This document shows, one piece after another, positions 12,645 to 25,862 of a DNA stretch of 64,000 bases. The number at the start of each line of letters is the position of its first letter. Position 1 is the stretch's first letter. Made by a program: the position numbers and the translations under genes. Location: contig NC_052495.1 in NCBI RefSeq assembly GCF_009730915.1, forward strand, positions 620,001 to 684,000, read 5' to 3'. The notes beneath the pieces are model-generated. The model was not told the origin of the DNA and searched no databases. It saw only the letters and a list, made by a program, of their open reading frames with translations. This stretch comes from Dioscorea cayenensis subsp. rotundata. Taxonomy: Eukaryota > Streptophyta > Magnoliopsida > Dioscoreales > Dioscoreaceae.

Positions 12645-15600
12645 ATGAGAAGGCGGATGGCGAGAGTGCAGGATCTGATCGAGGAGTTCAAGGTCCGGAC
12701 CGTCTATTGGGCCATCTGCATCTTCGCCATCTCTTACTTCTTGTCCCGTGAGTTGTTGTTACCTGTAAAATTAGTTTGATTTGTTATCCAGATTTTGCTA
12801 GTGATTTCCGTTTGCATTATGTTTCTGTGGATTGATTTGGTTTATCAGAGTTTTAATTAATGGGATTAAAGGTGAAATTTTGTTTATTTTTCTTCTACTT
12901 TTTTTTTTTTTTGGTTTTGGAATGCTACACAGATAATTGGTACTTAGAAAGAACGCAATCGATGATTAGGAAGTTAGGGAATGAAGGCATTATGAATTGG
13001 CTCGGTTTTAAGGCATGATGTTTGTTGTTTTACATTTTTCACATCCAAGGGATGAAACATTGGCTTTGGAAGGCAAAAAGATGGTTTCTTTTACTATTAC
13101 GGTTGCTTAGCAACAAATTTTACATTGATTTAGTTTGAGAAGTTTTAGTAGTGTGCTAGATATTCACCTAAACGCCTGCAGGCCGAAACTGTTATTCAGG
13201 AGAAATTTATCTAATGGATGTATTAACGTTTAAGTTGAATTCTGTTATTTCTAACGTTGCGACAAAAAATGTGGAAGTCTATTTTCTGTTTGCATATTGT
13301 CTTGTCCAATATCTGGACTGCGTCATGCAAATTAACGTTTTTGATTTGTCTTATATTTCTCGTCAACACTGAACGTCATGATGTTCTTGTGCCTCACAGA
13401 TACGAGTAAATCAATGTGGACAAATATCCCCTTATCGATTCTCATTCTTTCTGCATTTCGTTATCTATCATATGAGGTGGAGCTTCGGTGGAAAGTGCAG
13501 CCCAACCAGAGACAAACATACTTATCTCACTTGGAAAAGAAGCAGATATCTATAAATGATTCCCGTCTTTCTACTGCGCCGACAACAAAATGGAGAAGAA
13601 AGATTGACTCACCCCTTGTGGAGGCTGCCATAAATGATTTTATCAACAAGATTTTGCAGGACTTTGTTTTAGATCTATGGTATTCATCTATCACACCTGA
13701 TAAGGAGGCCCCAGAACTTATCCGCACAATAATTTTTGATGCCCTTGGTGAGGTTTCAGGAAGGGTTAAAGAGATCAACCTTGTTGACTTGTTAACAAGG
13801 TGCTTTTCTGTTATATGTGTAAGCTATCATTGAATTCTGTTAGGCTTATTTTTGTTAAAACTGAATTCTATTATTGTTTTTTAATTCTTCTGTGGATTTC
13901 AGGGATATTATTGACTTAGTCGGCAATCATCTAGACCTTTACCGGAAAAATCAGTCAGAAATAGGCGCAGATGTCATGGGAAGACTGTCTTCTGAAGAAA
14001 GGGATGTAAGATTGAAGCGCCATCTAATGGCTGCTAAGGAACTTCACCCTGCTTTGATATCTCCAGAGTGTGAATACAAGGTATGAGAAATTGTTTAACC
14101 TTTCTTGAATCTTCTTGGTACTTCCTACAAAATCATATATTTACTTAATGTGAATTTCTAGGTTCTTCAACGGTTAATGGGAGGGCTTTTAGCTGTTGTC
14201 CTGAAACCACGGGAGGCTCAATGCCCTCTAGTTCGTTGCTTCAGTCGAGAATTTTTGACCTGCTTGGTTATGCAGCCTGTGATGAATTTTGCCAGCCCCG
14301 GGTAAGCCATTGGATTAATTGTGCAATTCTGCATGTGAATAAATATTTTTAAGGGCTTCCTTTAATTTTTTTTTTTACTTGTTTTCTGCTTAGTACAAGA
14401 ATAAATAATTAATTATTCCATTATGGGAGTTCTATTAAATTTTGAAAGTCTAGTTGTAGTTTGGCATTTCTAGTTTGAAAGCTGAATGTTTCTTTTGTTT
14501 CCAGGTATGTCAATGAAATAATTGAGTATATTCTCCTTAACATTAAAGACACCAAACCAGAAGGAAGTACCAACAACTCCAGTAATGCAACTGGTTCTGT
14601 TAAAGATTCTTCAGTTAATATAGGAAATCCTCATCCTGAACCAGAGTTGGATATGACTATCACTTCCCATCAGTCAGGTGATACAGCATTGGCTAAGAAG
14701 GATGTGAATGCGACACTTAAGACTTCTGAAGATATTCATCCATACACATCACACGAAGATTCTGCTCATCATGCACAGCCTCGGCCTGCTGAGTGGGCCA
14801 TGATGTTAGATGCTGCAACAAAAAGAAGATCTCAAGTCCTTGCTCCTGAAAATCTTGAGAACATGTGGACTAAAGGAAGAAACTATAAGAAAAAGAGTGC
14901 CAACCTTGTAAAAGCGGATACACCATCTTTACCTGTGAAGACAATTTCGGAAATTTCAAACATCAGTTCATATGCAGGAATCACAGCGAAGGAGATGTTA
15001 GAGGTGAATGAGAGGACTGCAGTCATAGAGGATAAGTATGTGGTTCATTTAATGCATGGATCCAGTCAAAGTTCAGGGTCGTCCATAGCAACAGACAAGG
15101 CTTCACGTGTTTCTGAATATCTGGTCAGGGAGCAGCCTACCCAGGGAGGTCATCTTGGTGATGGGTGTGAAGAAACAGACATGAAATCTGCCAAAAGCAA
15201 CAATAGCCAACTCAAACGATCAAGCAGCAGTCCTGATATTGATACATTGATCATGGGTAACAGTGGTGAGCCACTGTGTATCAAAGACTTCTACAGCCCC
15301 AAGTTTAGTAGCCTTAAAACTGATGCAAGAGCAACGCCTACCCATGGTGAAGGATTGTCACGTGTGCCTAAAATCAAGTGCAGGGTGAGAACCTTTTACA
15401 GCATTTTCTATAATTGGCTGTGCATTGATTTAAACAAAGAAATCATTTGCTTTCAAAATATAGTATTGCTTGCCTCTTGGTTAATTAGTTTTCTTTTGCT
15501 TTTCTTTTGGTTGATACAATCTATATTCCATTACACTTGGATTGCGCATGACAAAGAAATCACCTTAGTGTTCTATTAGCCATGCTTCATTTGTTTTTTC

Positions 15601-18600
15601 TTTGAGCATTCTTTGCACTTTGCAGTTCTGATTTGTCGAGCTTTTCCCCCTAGATTTCTTTGGAGTTGATTCTAACAGCCATCTGTAATTTCTGATCTCC
15701 TGTGGGATCCTTTCATTTTGGCATCCTCATTTTTCATGCTATGTTTATGTTACTAGAGATGTCTGGCTTCTAATAATTGGTTTCCTTCAAAAGTGCTAGT
15801 ATGCAATTTAAAGGCCTTCATAAACACAATATTTTTCACCATTATTGTTTAAACAACCAAATAGATTATTAAGTGATTAGTCAAGGCTGAATACATTTTT
15901 ATGCCAACATAAATTACTAGCATGAGTGCCTCAGTGCATTAAATTTTGTTAGTTATGTATGTTTCCATGTGTTGTTTAGCAGTTCCTCTGTTGGCAAGTT
16001 ATAATTGCTATTGCTAACATTTGAGTTTTATTCATTCTCTAGAATATAAAGCCTATGCAGCTCTAAGGTGGACTTAGATACACCTGCCACCTAATTTTAT
16101 GTTTAGGGCCACACAAGTGTATGTGTGCAGCATGCACTTCAAAGCAAGGAGTTTTGTTTATTTATTTATTTATTTGCAGGTTGTTGGGGCATATTTTGAG
16201 AATACTGGATCAAAATCTTTTGCAGTATATGCAATTGCTGTAACTGATGCGGAGAACAAGACCTGGTTTGTTAAAAGAAGGCAAGTACATATTTCTTATA
16301 TTACTTGTGAATTTATATGGTTTTAGCTATGTGCTTTTTCACAACTATATTGTAAGCATGGTTGTGGTTATGTAGTGCCAGTGTGAGTTATGAGTTTTTA
16401 TTCAATTTAATTACGGATCACTTCTTTCTGTGCTGGCTGTTACAATTCCCATCTATCTGTATATGACATATATCATTCCTGCCTGTTTTCCTATTTTCCT
16501 GCTTTCTTCTTGATGTTATTGGCAAGTGTTCCTTGGTTGGTCTTCCTGCATGTCTCGTTAGATGAGTTAGATCTGACTAAACAAAAGGAACGATGGAGGC
16601 TCAGTTGATTATGCTCAAGAATTTCCATGAACATGATTTCTATGCTTTCCGTCTATAACTGACATCAGTTCAATAAGTTCCAGCTTAAGTTCATTATTTT
16701 ACAATTTTCACTTGCTACTAAATGTACTTTTTCTATGTTTTAGCTTCCCTCATAAATTAAATTATATACAAAATTTTATGTTTTGTTAATGGCATTGGCT
16801 GACTTTTCCTGTTACTATGTCATCTATTTAAAATTTCTTCTCGCAGATATCGAAATTTTGAACGACTCCACCGGCATCTTAAGGATATACCTAACTACTC
16901 CCTACATTTGCCCCCAAAAAGGTTCCTTTCATCCAGCATTGATGATTATTTTGTTCACCAGCGATGCATTCTGCTTGACAAGTATTTACAAGTATGGACT
17001 GTTGTTTTTGTATCTACTTTCTTAATCAATAATTTATTCAACCAGGTTCTCATTTTTCTTTTTGTTTTGATCAGGATCTTCTTTCAATTGGCAATGTTGC
17101 AGAGCAACATGAAGTATGGGATTTTCTTAGTGCTTCTTCAAAGGTATCCATTCCAGATATATTAATTGTAAAACTTTTAATGAAAATGCTTCCTGTGTCA
17201 ATGACCTAATGTTGCTGATGATTTCTTGGGGTGAAGAATTATTCTCATGGAAAATCCACATCTGTGATGAAAACTTTAGCAGGTTAGTTGGCTTATATAG
17301 ATATATATATATATATATATAATAATAATTTTTTTTCTTGATTCTAGTAGTCTTTTTATTTCTATTCCATAACTATATGGAAAGTCTGTTCATTTGCTTT
17401 CCTGGCTTATTTTTAAATGTTTCTGCCAATTAAATATCTTATGTTTGGTGGTTTCCATTTGTTTAACAGTCAATGTTGATGATGCCATGGATGATATTGT
17501 TCGTCAATTTAAAGGTGTTTCAGATGGTCTTCGTCGTAGAGTTGTTGGTTCTCCATTATCCAATATAACATCTTCTCCAATAGCTGAGAAGACCTTGACA
17601 CTATCTTGGAATGAGGAGGATATAAAGGGACGTAGTCCTAGCAGCAGTAATGTTGGAACTTCACATAGTCTGTCTGATGATGAGGTCCCAAACGAAGGCC
17701 TCCCTTCTGCGATAACTGGATGGCACTCAGACAACGAATTGAAGTCGAAAAGTTTTCCACCTCGAATTGTTAAACAAGGGGAAAAATCAGTAAACTTGGG
17801 TCTTCAGAGAGGTCATCAATCAGATAAATTTGACAGTGCTGCTTTGAATAAGTTTTTATCAACCAGGTCTTCTGAAGTTTCTGACCTTTTTGATGATCTA
17901 GATGGGATCCCCCCTGAGGTAATACTCATTTTACTAATTAGAAATGCTATGTATTTTTCCTCAGAATATTTTGGGGGCAAATTCTTCTTTTTTATTATCT
18001 ATAAATAAAAGCTATTTCAAGTCTAATCCTTTTCTCTGTCTCTTACAGTGGACACCCCCCAATGTAAGTGTGCCACTCCTGAATCTAGTGGATAAAGTAT
18101 TTCTACTTAATCGACGAGGTTGGTTAAGGTTTGTAATGACAATCCTTTTCTTGTACTCTATTAGTTAGTAACAACCATCGAGGCACAGTGAGGAGAGCAT
18201 CGGGTAAAAAGGTTATGCAAGTTAGAAAGTGGAATCACCTGATTTAAGAACCTTTTTTTTATTAATTTTTTTTTTTTGGGATAAATTTCTGGATTATCAT
18301 TTTCCAATGACACATCTATTCATCTCCCCTAGCCATAAATCTGATCTGTAAACCATAAACCTTATCTTCAGAGGAAATTCACATTCTTCCTCAGAAGTCA
18401 TGTCATGGAAGCTGAAGATTGAACTATGATATACTCCCAGAAGTCTTTGATAACTATCTATATACATATTCTCTGTGATTTTGTTACCTGAAAATCACAA
18501 GCCTGGATGGAGGGTATAGGTTGTCATCAGGGGTCAAGAATATTAGAGCAGCTAATAGTCCCATGTTGGTACATATGGGATCTAACTATATCAGTTTAGG

Positions 18601-20362
18601 TCTCTCATCCTATCATCTTAAGCTTCTAGGTTGAATCGGGCCTTGAAAACATGTTTAGTTTGCACCTAATATAATATCAGAGACTATTCATTGGGTTGTT
18701 TGGTTTTTTGCAATATGGTTAGTAAAAATAGACCATGAAGAGGGTTTGTTAGAGTAACTAATAGTCCCATGTCGGTTAACTTGGTAAATATTGATCTAAA
18801 TATAATAAGCACAAAAAAAAAATATAATAAGCACAAAGATTTTGTTTAGTGTTTATATCATAAATATTTGTTCTCTACTTTTAGGAATACTTTCCAAAAT
18901 GCAATCATGTGAGAATATAATATTTCATTTGAAGGTTGTATACTTATGATTGAACTCACATAATGAATTCCAAACCATAACACTTAATCTGTTAATTGTT
19001 TTGCAGAAGACAGGTCTTTTGGATGTCAAAACAAATTTTGCAGTTGATGATGGAGGATGCAATTGATGACTGGATTTTAAGGCAGATCAATCTCCTTAGG
19101 AGTGAAGAAATTATTGCTCAAGGGATTCGATGGGTCCAAAATGTAAGCGAAGAAATGTAGCTGTCTTTTAAACATTTTTAAAAAAAATTTAGGAGTAATC
19201 ATAGGTTCCTTGCCTTTGCGTCAAGGCATTCATTACTGAAATTTTTTTTAAGAACTTCCTTAACTAATTTGAAAATCACGAAGGATATCAAAGAAGTATG
19301 TTGTTTTGTTTTGGAAACATATCCTTTGGATACCTAAGAAAATAATTTTCGTTTCTAGGGCTAACTACTTCATTAGACTGGATGTAATTTTGTCCACATG
19401 TGAAAGTCTTCACTTAAACAAGTTTTTTCAGTGTCTTTGAATTCTTTACTACAATTCTGTCTATCAGGTTCTATGGCCAAATGGTACATTCTTTATAAAG
19501 CTGGAGAGTGGTCAAGCAAAATCAGGTGATGTTCACCTTGGTCAAAAAGGAGTCCCAACTTCAAGTAAGAGATCTGGTGTTGGTGCAACTGGATCAAGCT
19601 CTTTCGAGGCCCAGCTTGAGGCTGCACGCAGAGCAAGTGATGTGAAGAAAATGATTCTTGGTGAGAGAACCACCTTCCCCGCAAATTTATCAAGTCCTTT
19701 GCATATGATTGTTCCCCTCCTTAGTCACTCTCCATTTTTGCTTCACTTTCATGCGCTTCTCCTCTAATTTTAGTCTGAAATTTATCAGTATTCAGATTGC
19801 ATCCCTGAGCTGGACATCTTCAAATGGCTTAAATTTTTATTAGATTAGTGTACCTTCCATTCTCGTTTTGTGAAATAATTTTCTGATTACAGTTCAATAT
19901 TATGTTTTTCCCTTTCAAGGCTGGTATGCACATGCTAGTAGAGAGCCCAAGCCACATTGATCATTTTTCTTTCTTGCTTTTTGTTACTTTTTGTGCATAT
20001 TCATGGATGACCTGCACTAGCATCTTTTACCATGCAGATGAAATATGCAACTAACAATTTGTTGGCAGGTGGAGCTCCAACGACGTTAGTCAGCTTAATT
20101 GGTCACAAACAATACCGCCGTTCCGCCAAAGACGTCTACTTCTTTCTTCAGGTCTGTTCACTGATGATTTAGTATCCAAAAACCAGAACTAGACCAATAT
20201 TACGTCGTGATAAATATTCACATTGTTTCCATGCAGTCATCCATCTGCCTAAAACAACTTGCGTATTCCATGCTCGAGCTGGTACTTCTCTCGTTGTTCC
20301 CAGAGCTCCGCGACCTAGTCACAGATATACACAACAAAGCACAATATCAACAACCCTTGTAA
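12645..20362 (+). CDS. Sorting nexin with PXA, PX and nexin C-terminal domains, 15 exons
   Basis: Membrane-associated endosomal trafficking protein of the PXA-PX-NexinC class (SNX13/14/19/25-like; Arabidopsis At2g15900 type). Exons: 12645-12747, 13400-13799, 13903-14080, 14162-14301, 14505-15384, 16180-16280, 16847-16991, 17075-17143, 17237-17282, 17470-17918, 18049-18128, 19007-19142, 19468-19660, 20069-20151, 20237-20362; 1042 residues. Two N-terminal hydrophobic segments lie around residues 20-58. The PXA domain spans about 95-285. A Ser/Asp-rich linker follows. The PX domain at about 565-672 includes RRYRNFERLHRHLKD and the PPKR loop for phosphoinositide. The nexin-C region at about 855-1000 includes QLMMEDAIDDW. 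The intron after 16280 has a GC donor (AG|GCAAGT); all others are GT-AG. No break in phase is seen. Confidence 0.93.
18541..18810 (+). mobile_element. Small LTR-type (TRIM-like) element remnant inside a sorting nexin intron
   Basis: Two direct repeats starting near 18542 and 18750 share TTAGAG, CTAATAGTCCCATGT and CGGTT/TGGTA-type sequence, separated by about 208 bp. The first repeat ends near an AATATCAGAGA segment that resembles the plant tRNA-Met primer-binding-site complement TGGTATCAGAG. Repeat, primer site, short interior, repeat is the layout of a terminal-repeat retrotransposon in miniature. It has no coding capacity and is diverged, so it looks old. It lies in the intron between exons 11 and 12. 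Confidence 0.45.
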
Positions 20363-20652
20363 CAAAAATTTTTCGTATTTCAGAATATCATTTTGAGTTC
20401 TTGGCATGTCACCACAGACGGCCGCAGATAACCAGTTGAAACCTCTCTCCGTCATTTTCATCTTTGTGAGTCACGGTAGGTGTCGGTGATCGACTGTCTT
20501 AAATCTCTTAAATAGTTTGAAAATAGCAAAGAAGAAAGGTTGGCTTGTATTTCTCTTTTAAGTTGTACAGTTGTGAGTTAAAATCATGTATATTTTCTGT
20601 TTGTGGTTACACTATGAATACATACAAGCTCATGTTTACATGCGCTATGTAT

Positions 20653-20735
20653 GATAATCTTTTTTTGTATTTATTCAATGGTTAGAAATTGTCAGATAAT
20701 CTTTTTTTGTATTTATTCAATGGTTAGAAATTGTA
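20653..20735. repeat. 42-bp tandem duplication
   Basis: The unit starting GATAATCTTTTTTTGTATTT occurs at 20653-20694 and again at 20695-20735 with almost no difference, just downstream of the sorting nexin gene and probably in or near its 3' UTR. The near identity suggests a recent duplication. Confidence 0.9.
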
Positions 20736-21181
20736 CCGAATTTATTTATGAAATTCATGATTTTTTTTTATATATAATTAATTTATTTTTCGCCCCTTCT
20801 TCCGTAAAACTATACTTGTGTGTAGGAGTGAAGTTGCTCTTCTGTCTAGATAAACAAATAATTTATTGTTATTTATATTTCAATGGGCCAGGCCTAGAGG
20901 CTTAACTTTGAGCCCAATGGGCTCCAACGTTGGAATCTTTAAAGCGTTGGCGCTGTCACCCAATTATTCATTATATATTAAATTAAAAATTAAACTGTTA
21001 ATCATTATATAATTATTTCATTTTTAATTATTAAATATTATCTTATATATATCTTTTTTTAAAACCATCTGTGGGTGTTTTCAAGGTGAGGTGCTCATTC
21101 TTCATTTTGGCTTATGAACTATGCTGTGCACGTTTGTTTATTTTGGCCCTCTTTAATTGATGTGGTGATACATGCCTGGCA

Positions 21182-21225
<44 letters not shown>

Positions 21226-23270
21226 GATATATATATATATATATTTATATGCATTAATGCATATATTACAATGTGTATGAATGTGATTCTTCATGGACAA
21301 TGAGTAATGAGTGGATTCCTCTGAAAAGTAAGTTAGCTAACGAAGTACCACTTTTTACATATATGAACAAAGAAAACCATGGGGTGCGCGCTTTGAGGTT
21401 AAGAAAGTATGTATAGTATAGTAGTTATATATCATTCTCATTCTCAAATGAAAAAGTGGAATTGAAGGACAAAATTGATATGAAGCTAGCTTGGAAAGAA
21501 TGGTACTAGTTTGATCCATGATGCATGTATGAGGTGTCAAATAATTCATAAGCTTCATTGAAGATGACATATATATCTCTCTCCTTTCTCACCTGGCTGT
21601 TAAGCACAAAGTTGATGGCTCTTGTACTCCAAATGAGTGGCAAAGTGATGCAAGCTAACACACATTCTGTCTTTTTCCTTGGCTAGCATATCAACAAAGC
21701 ATCTTTGGACCATGCATGCCTTTGCATCCATCCATGCATATTGCATGCGCGCATGCATGCCAATAAATGTGAATTGAGTTAAGAAAACTTAATCAAAACA
21801 AACCATGAAGTAACTATTATACACACACATACAATAATATTTATATATATATATATATATAAATATAAGTGTGTGTTTGTTTGTATAGTGTTTTGAAGGC
21901 AAGAAACTATGCATGTATAGTCTCATTTAATATCTTGTTTGTGGGTCTCTCTATTCATTTGTTGCTTCTAATCAAACAAAACATGAGGGTTTTCATTGCC
22001 ACCTTGTTGATCTTCTCTTATAGTTAGTGGTTTATATGCTTGACTAGCTTGCTACTATGGGCTAAAAGGAGAAAAGACAGATGATAAACAATCAAAGATA
22101 GATTATGGGATGATCACAAAGCAAGAAGTGATAAGAAACCAACCGATGCATCCTTCTTTTTATTAAGTGTAAATATATATATATATATATATATATCTTA
22201 AAGATTAGTTTGAATTTTGTTGGCTTTCCAAAGCATTTGGACTCCAATATCTCATTCCAAGCATCAATTCATGCATGAAAGAAACATTTCAGAAATGATA
22301 TATAGTTAATGGAAACAAAACAACATGGTATTTGAAAGCTCAACATTACTAATTTATGTGATAGAGATTGTAAGATTATTTGAACTCCCTCTTCTTCCTT
22401 TTAGTGGAGAAACCACCAAAGTCACATCCATTTTTTTCTTTATCCCATGAACATTGAAAAAGAAGAAGAGAGCAGCATATATATATATAATATATATATC
22501 CATTAATATTTTTGGAAGAAGCCATGCATATATTAAAAATATATATATATAGATGATTACATACATGAAATATAGACGCATGAATGTAAGATGGATAAAT
22601 CATTAGATTCTTCAAGCATTGACTTAGCATGTCACACAAGAGATAAATCCATGCTAGGTCCTTATTCCTCTATGCTTTCTAGCAGAAAAAGTATTTAAAC
22701 AAGTTGCACATTAACAGTGACGCATTGAATGACGCCTCCATTAGAGACAAGAGATATGGAGATGAAATTTTGTCCATTAATGTACTAAAATAATGCTGCC
22801 AAACCTTTTCTTCTCTCCTTCTTCAATTCCCCTCCCCCTCTTCTCCATAAAATATCTCAACAAAATAACAATAATATATTATTATTATTATTATAAATTT
22901 TAAAATATATAATACAAGAAAGCATGGGTGTGATAATTAATGTTGTCTCATTTAGTTTCTTTCAGAATGAGTCTTTAAGTCAAATCATGTTTATTGTCAT
23001 ACGTCTTTACAAGAAAATCATATTCAATTTAATATACCAATTAGTCCAATGGTTTGTTCATACATCACAATAATAACATCTCATGAGGTTTAATTAATTA
23101 ATTAATTAATTAATTTAAAATATCTCCCCATCTTAATTGAATTAGTTACTTTATATATATATATATCTTTTCCAACAGTGCAAGCAAAATACATGCAACT
23201 AACTAAACCAATATACCTAATTAATAATTATCTCCAGCTTTCATTGACTTAATTCACTATTAATTAGGAT
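20736..23270. other. Intergenic region, microsatellites and RY-motif cluster
   Basis: Gene-free AT-rich DNA. It contains a compound (CT)n-(AT)n microsatellite (21184-21244), other (AT)n tracts (about 21841-21860, 22172-22196, 22475-22498, 23150-23167), and a run of CATGCA/TGCATG words at 21710-21766. No coding exon was recognised. Confidence 0.6.
21710..21766. promoter_or_regulatory. RY-motif (CATGCA) cluster
   Basis: At least five overlapping CATGCA or TGCATG words fall within about 55 bases. RY motifs are bound by B3-domain factors of the ABI3/FUS3/LEC2 and VAL type. The site is 5.5 kb upstream of the BEL1-like gene, so any target is speculative; the cluster could also be simple-sequence slippage. 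Confidence 0.3.
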
Positions 23271-23271
23271 T

Positions 23272-23805
23272 AGTGATTGATAACCGGCAAGCGCGGGAGA
23301 GGTTAAGAAAGAAGCAAGGCTGCGGGCAGTCGGGGCAGGCAATGAACGGCCGGATGAGTAGGGCAGCAAATGGACGGCCAGATGAGCTCGATGGGGCAGC
23401 CCTGAAAGCGACGTGGCGCGAAGGGTGCCGCCTCCGAGCGGCCTCTCTTCTCATTGGCTATTGCTTTGACCTATCCCCCCTCACGTGGGGCCCACACGTG
23501 CCGACGCTGACAGCGAACCCGAGCCGGGTCCCACCAGGATCCACTACTCGCACAGCATTACGCAACACCGTCCGTCCATTGAACCACGGACCGCCACGTC
23601 AGAGAACAGGACAAAAATACACGAAGGGCGGGAAAGGACATAAGTGACACGTGGGAATCGGGATTGGGATGACTTGGTGGGGCCCTGGCACTCCCGCGCG
23701 CCTACCACCAATAAGTGCGCTCTGGTGGGCTACGTGTCGCAACCACAGTGACGTATGGCCCACCAAACAGTGACTTTTTGGGTGCAGGTATAAAAATATA
23801 AATAC
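23272..23805. promoter_or_regulatory. GC-rich island dense in ACGT-core (G-box/ABRE) elements
   Basis: A sharply bounded stretch of high GC lies in AT-rich surroundings. It contains G-boxes CACGTG at 23482-23487, 23495-23500 and 23648-23653, the last within GACACGTGGG, a textbook ABRE. It also has GACGTGGC near 23409, CCACGTCA near 23593, TACGTGTC at 23731 and TGACGT near 23749. A TATA-like TATAAAAATATAAA starts at about 23789. The two adjacent G-boxes form a near-palindrome around GGGGCCCA. ACGT cores are bound by bZIP and bHLH factors, and clusters of this sort mark ABA-, light- or stress-responsive promoters. No gene was recognised immediately downstream; the BEL1-like coding start is 3.5 kb away. 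A 124-codon frame across the island has no recognisable domain. Confidence 0.5.
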
Positions 23806-25831
23806 GTGTTTTGTTTTTATTTATTTATTTATTTTGTATTCACTGCTACGAAAGTACGTGAATAGCATGGCGTGCTTCTTTAATTTTGTTTTTCTTTTGT
23901 TCGTGGTTATATATAACTGTCTCATTAATATTTCATGTTAATTCTTTATTATTATTATTAGTTTTTTTAATTTATTCTTCACCTTAAATTTATTTTGATC
24001 TTGTAATTTAAAAATATTTCATAGAAGTTTTGAAACAAGTTGTTTATTGTCTTCTTTATTGTTGAGTTTGTATATGTATTAAAATGCATGCCCTTTTTAA
24101 TATTGTTGTGTGTATATGTGACATTTCATGCAATTGATATGTGAATGTTTTAATATTTTTTAATGATTTTTTTAGACTAATTTTTATTGCACACCAACAA
24201 TTTTGTTATATTTTCTAGCAGAAAAAAAATCATAAAAAAAAATACATGCATCATAAAATATCATGTCAGAAATTATAAAAATAACAAAAAAAAAGAGAAT
24301 ATATATATATATCAAAAGATATGTGTATTCTAATCTGACTCAACAACCACCCATGGAATAATGAACTATTTTATTTAAAGCGAAATACAAATTGCATATT
24401 TTAAAAATGCATTGTCCAATTATATATAATGCATCTAAATTAACCTTTTTTTTATATAATTTTTTTGTACATACTTATATATGTACGTAGACTTGTTGCG
24501 TATATATTTTTTGAGTGCATGTATTGAAAACAATGTAGCAGTTGAGTTCAAAGAAGATTAGAGGTTACAACTTAATTAATTACACAAGTTGTGAGAATGG
24601 TCTCTTTCAGTGTTGTCTTGATCAATGAATTGTAGTGAAGGACAAGATTGTTTTTCAACATATTAAAATTAAAATTAGTTAATATGATTATGACCATTGG
24701 CTAAAACAAAATGCAGCATTTGAGCAGTTGGAGGGGTATGAAAGCATTTAAGTTAATTATGATCAAGAGTAGTGGACATAGTCCTTCATGTTTGCTTGGT
24801 TTGGAAGTACTAGTGCAAGACCCACACAAAGTGAAAGAAACATTAGCAAAGAGTTGAACTACTTAGATAACTACTATATATATATATCAAGAGAACAATT
24901 TATGAAATAATGCAAATGTAGGGTAGGGTAGGGTGGGGTAGGGGTAAGGGTAGGGTACCCTATATATGGAGGAGCCCCATCTTATCCATTTGACACTGAA
25001 AGTGTCAAGGAAATGAGCAACTTAAGCACATGCTAATGATCCATCTAATTAAGATTCTAAATTATACATCTCTCTAAACCATGGAACATTTAAAATAATA
25101 CAGCTAGCTAGATGATGGTCAAATTATTTAAAAGCATAGTTTTTTTCTGTGCTTCATTCTCTCAGACATGCATTATCATATGTTTTAGCTGCATATATGA
25201 TGAATGAAAGCTCTGATGTAACTTGGGAGGAGCAGTACAAACACAAATAAGTTTTGGAGACCCTATACTGTCTCCACTATGCAGGCAATCCATGTGCAGA
25301 CTAGCAATGAAACTACTACATCACTGATTAGTTTTACCTAAAATGGAAGACCAGGTAGAGAGTCTAAGGAAATCATCATCTCACCATCAACATCTTATAT
25401 AACTGCCTGAACTATATATATATATTAAGCTCAATCAAGAGTCAAGATCACACACACACATATATATATCAATATATATCTTGAGTGGTCCATAGAATAT
25501 ATATTAGAGTAGTTCAAGCTCTAGTTTGTGTTTGTCATTGTGTTTTACACATGTTTTGAAGTGGAAACTAATCAACTCTCCTTTGTCTTTCTTAATCTTC
25601 AAGTGATTTAACAATCTTTTAATGAAAAGAAAGAAAAAGTAATTTTCTATGTGATTTGATGATTGTGCATCCAAATCCTCAACTACACTCGCTTCCACAT
25701 ATGGCAAAACCAAGCTCTTCCACAAGACTCAAAGCATGCATGCACAGTGTGATCAAGTTTATATTTAGCCAGTCAATTTAAAGCTCAATGTCCTCAATGT
25801 CATGTATGTATAGAATTAAATCTTATAACTA

Positions 25832-25862
<31 letters not shown>

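Noticed and set aside
23273-23647. 124-codon frame across the GC-rich island
   Set aside because: No domain, odd composition and many ACGT regulatory words; it is best explained as an open frame produced by high GC.
24920-24957. Interstitial telomere array
   Set aside because: The unit is GGGTA/GGGGTA, not TTTAGGG, and the tract is under 40 bp.
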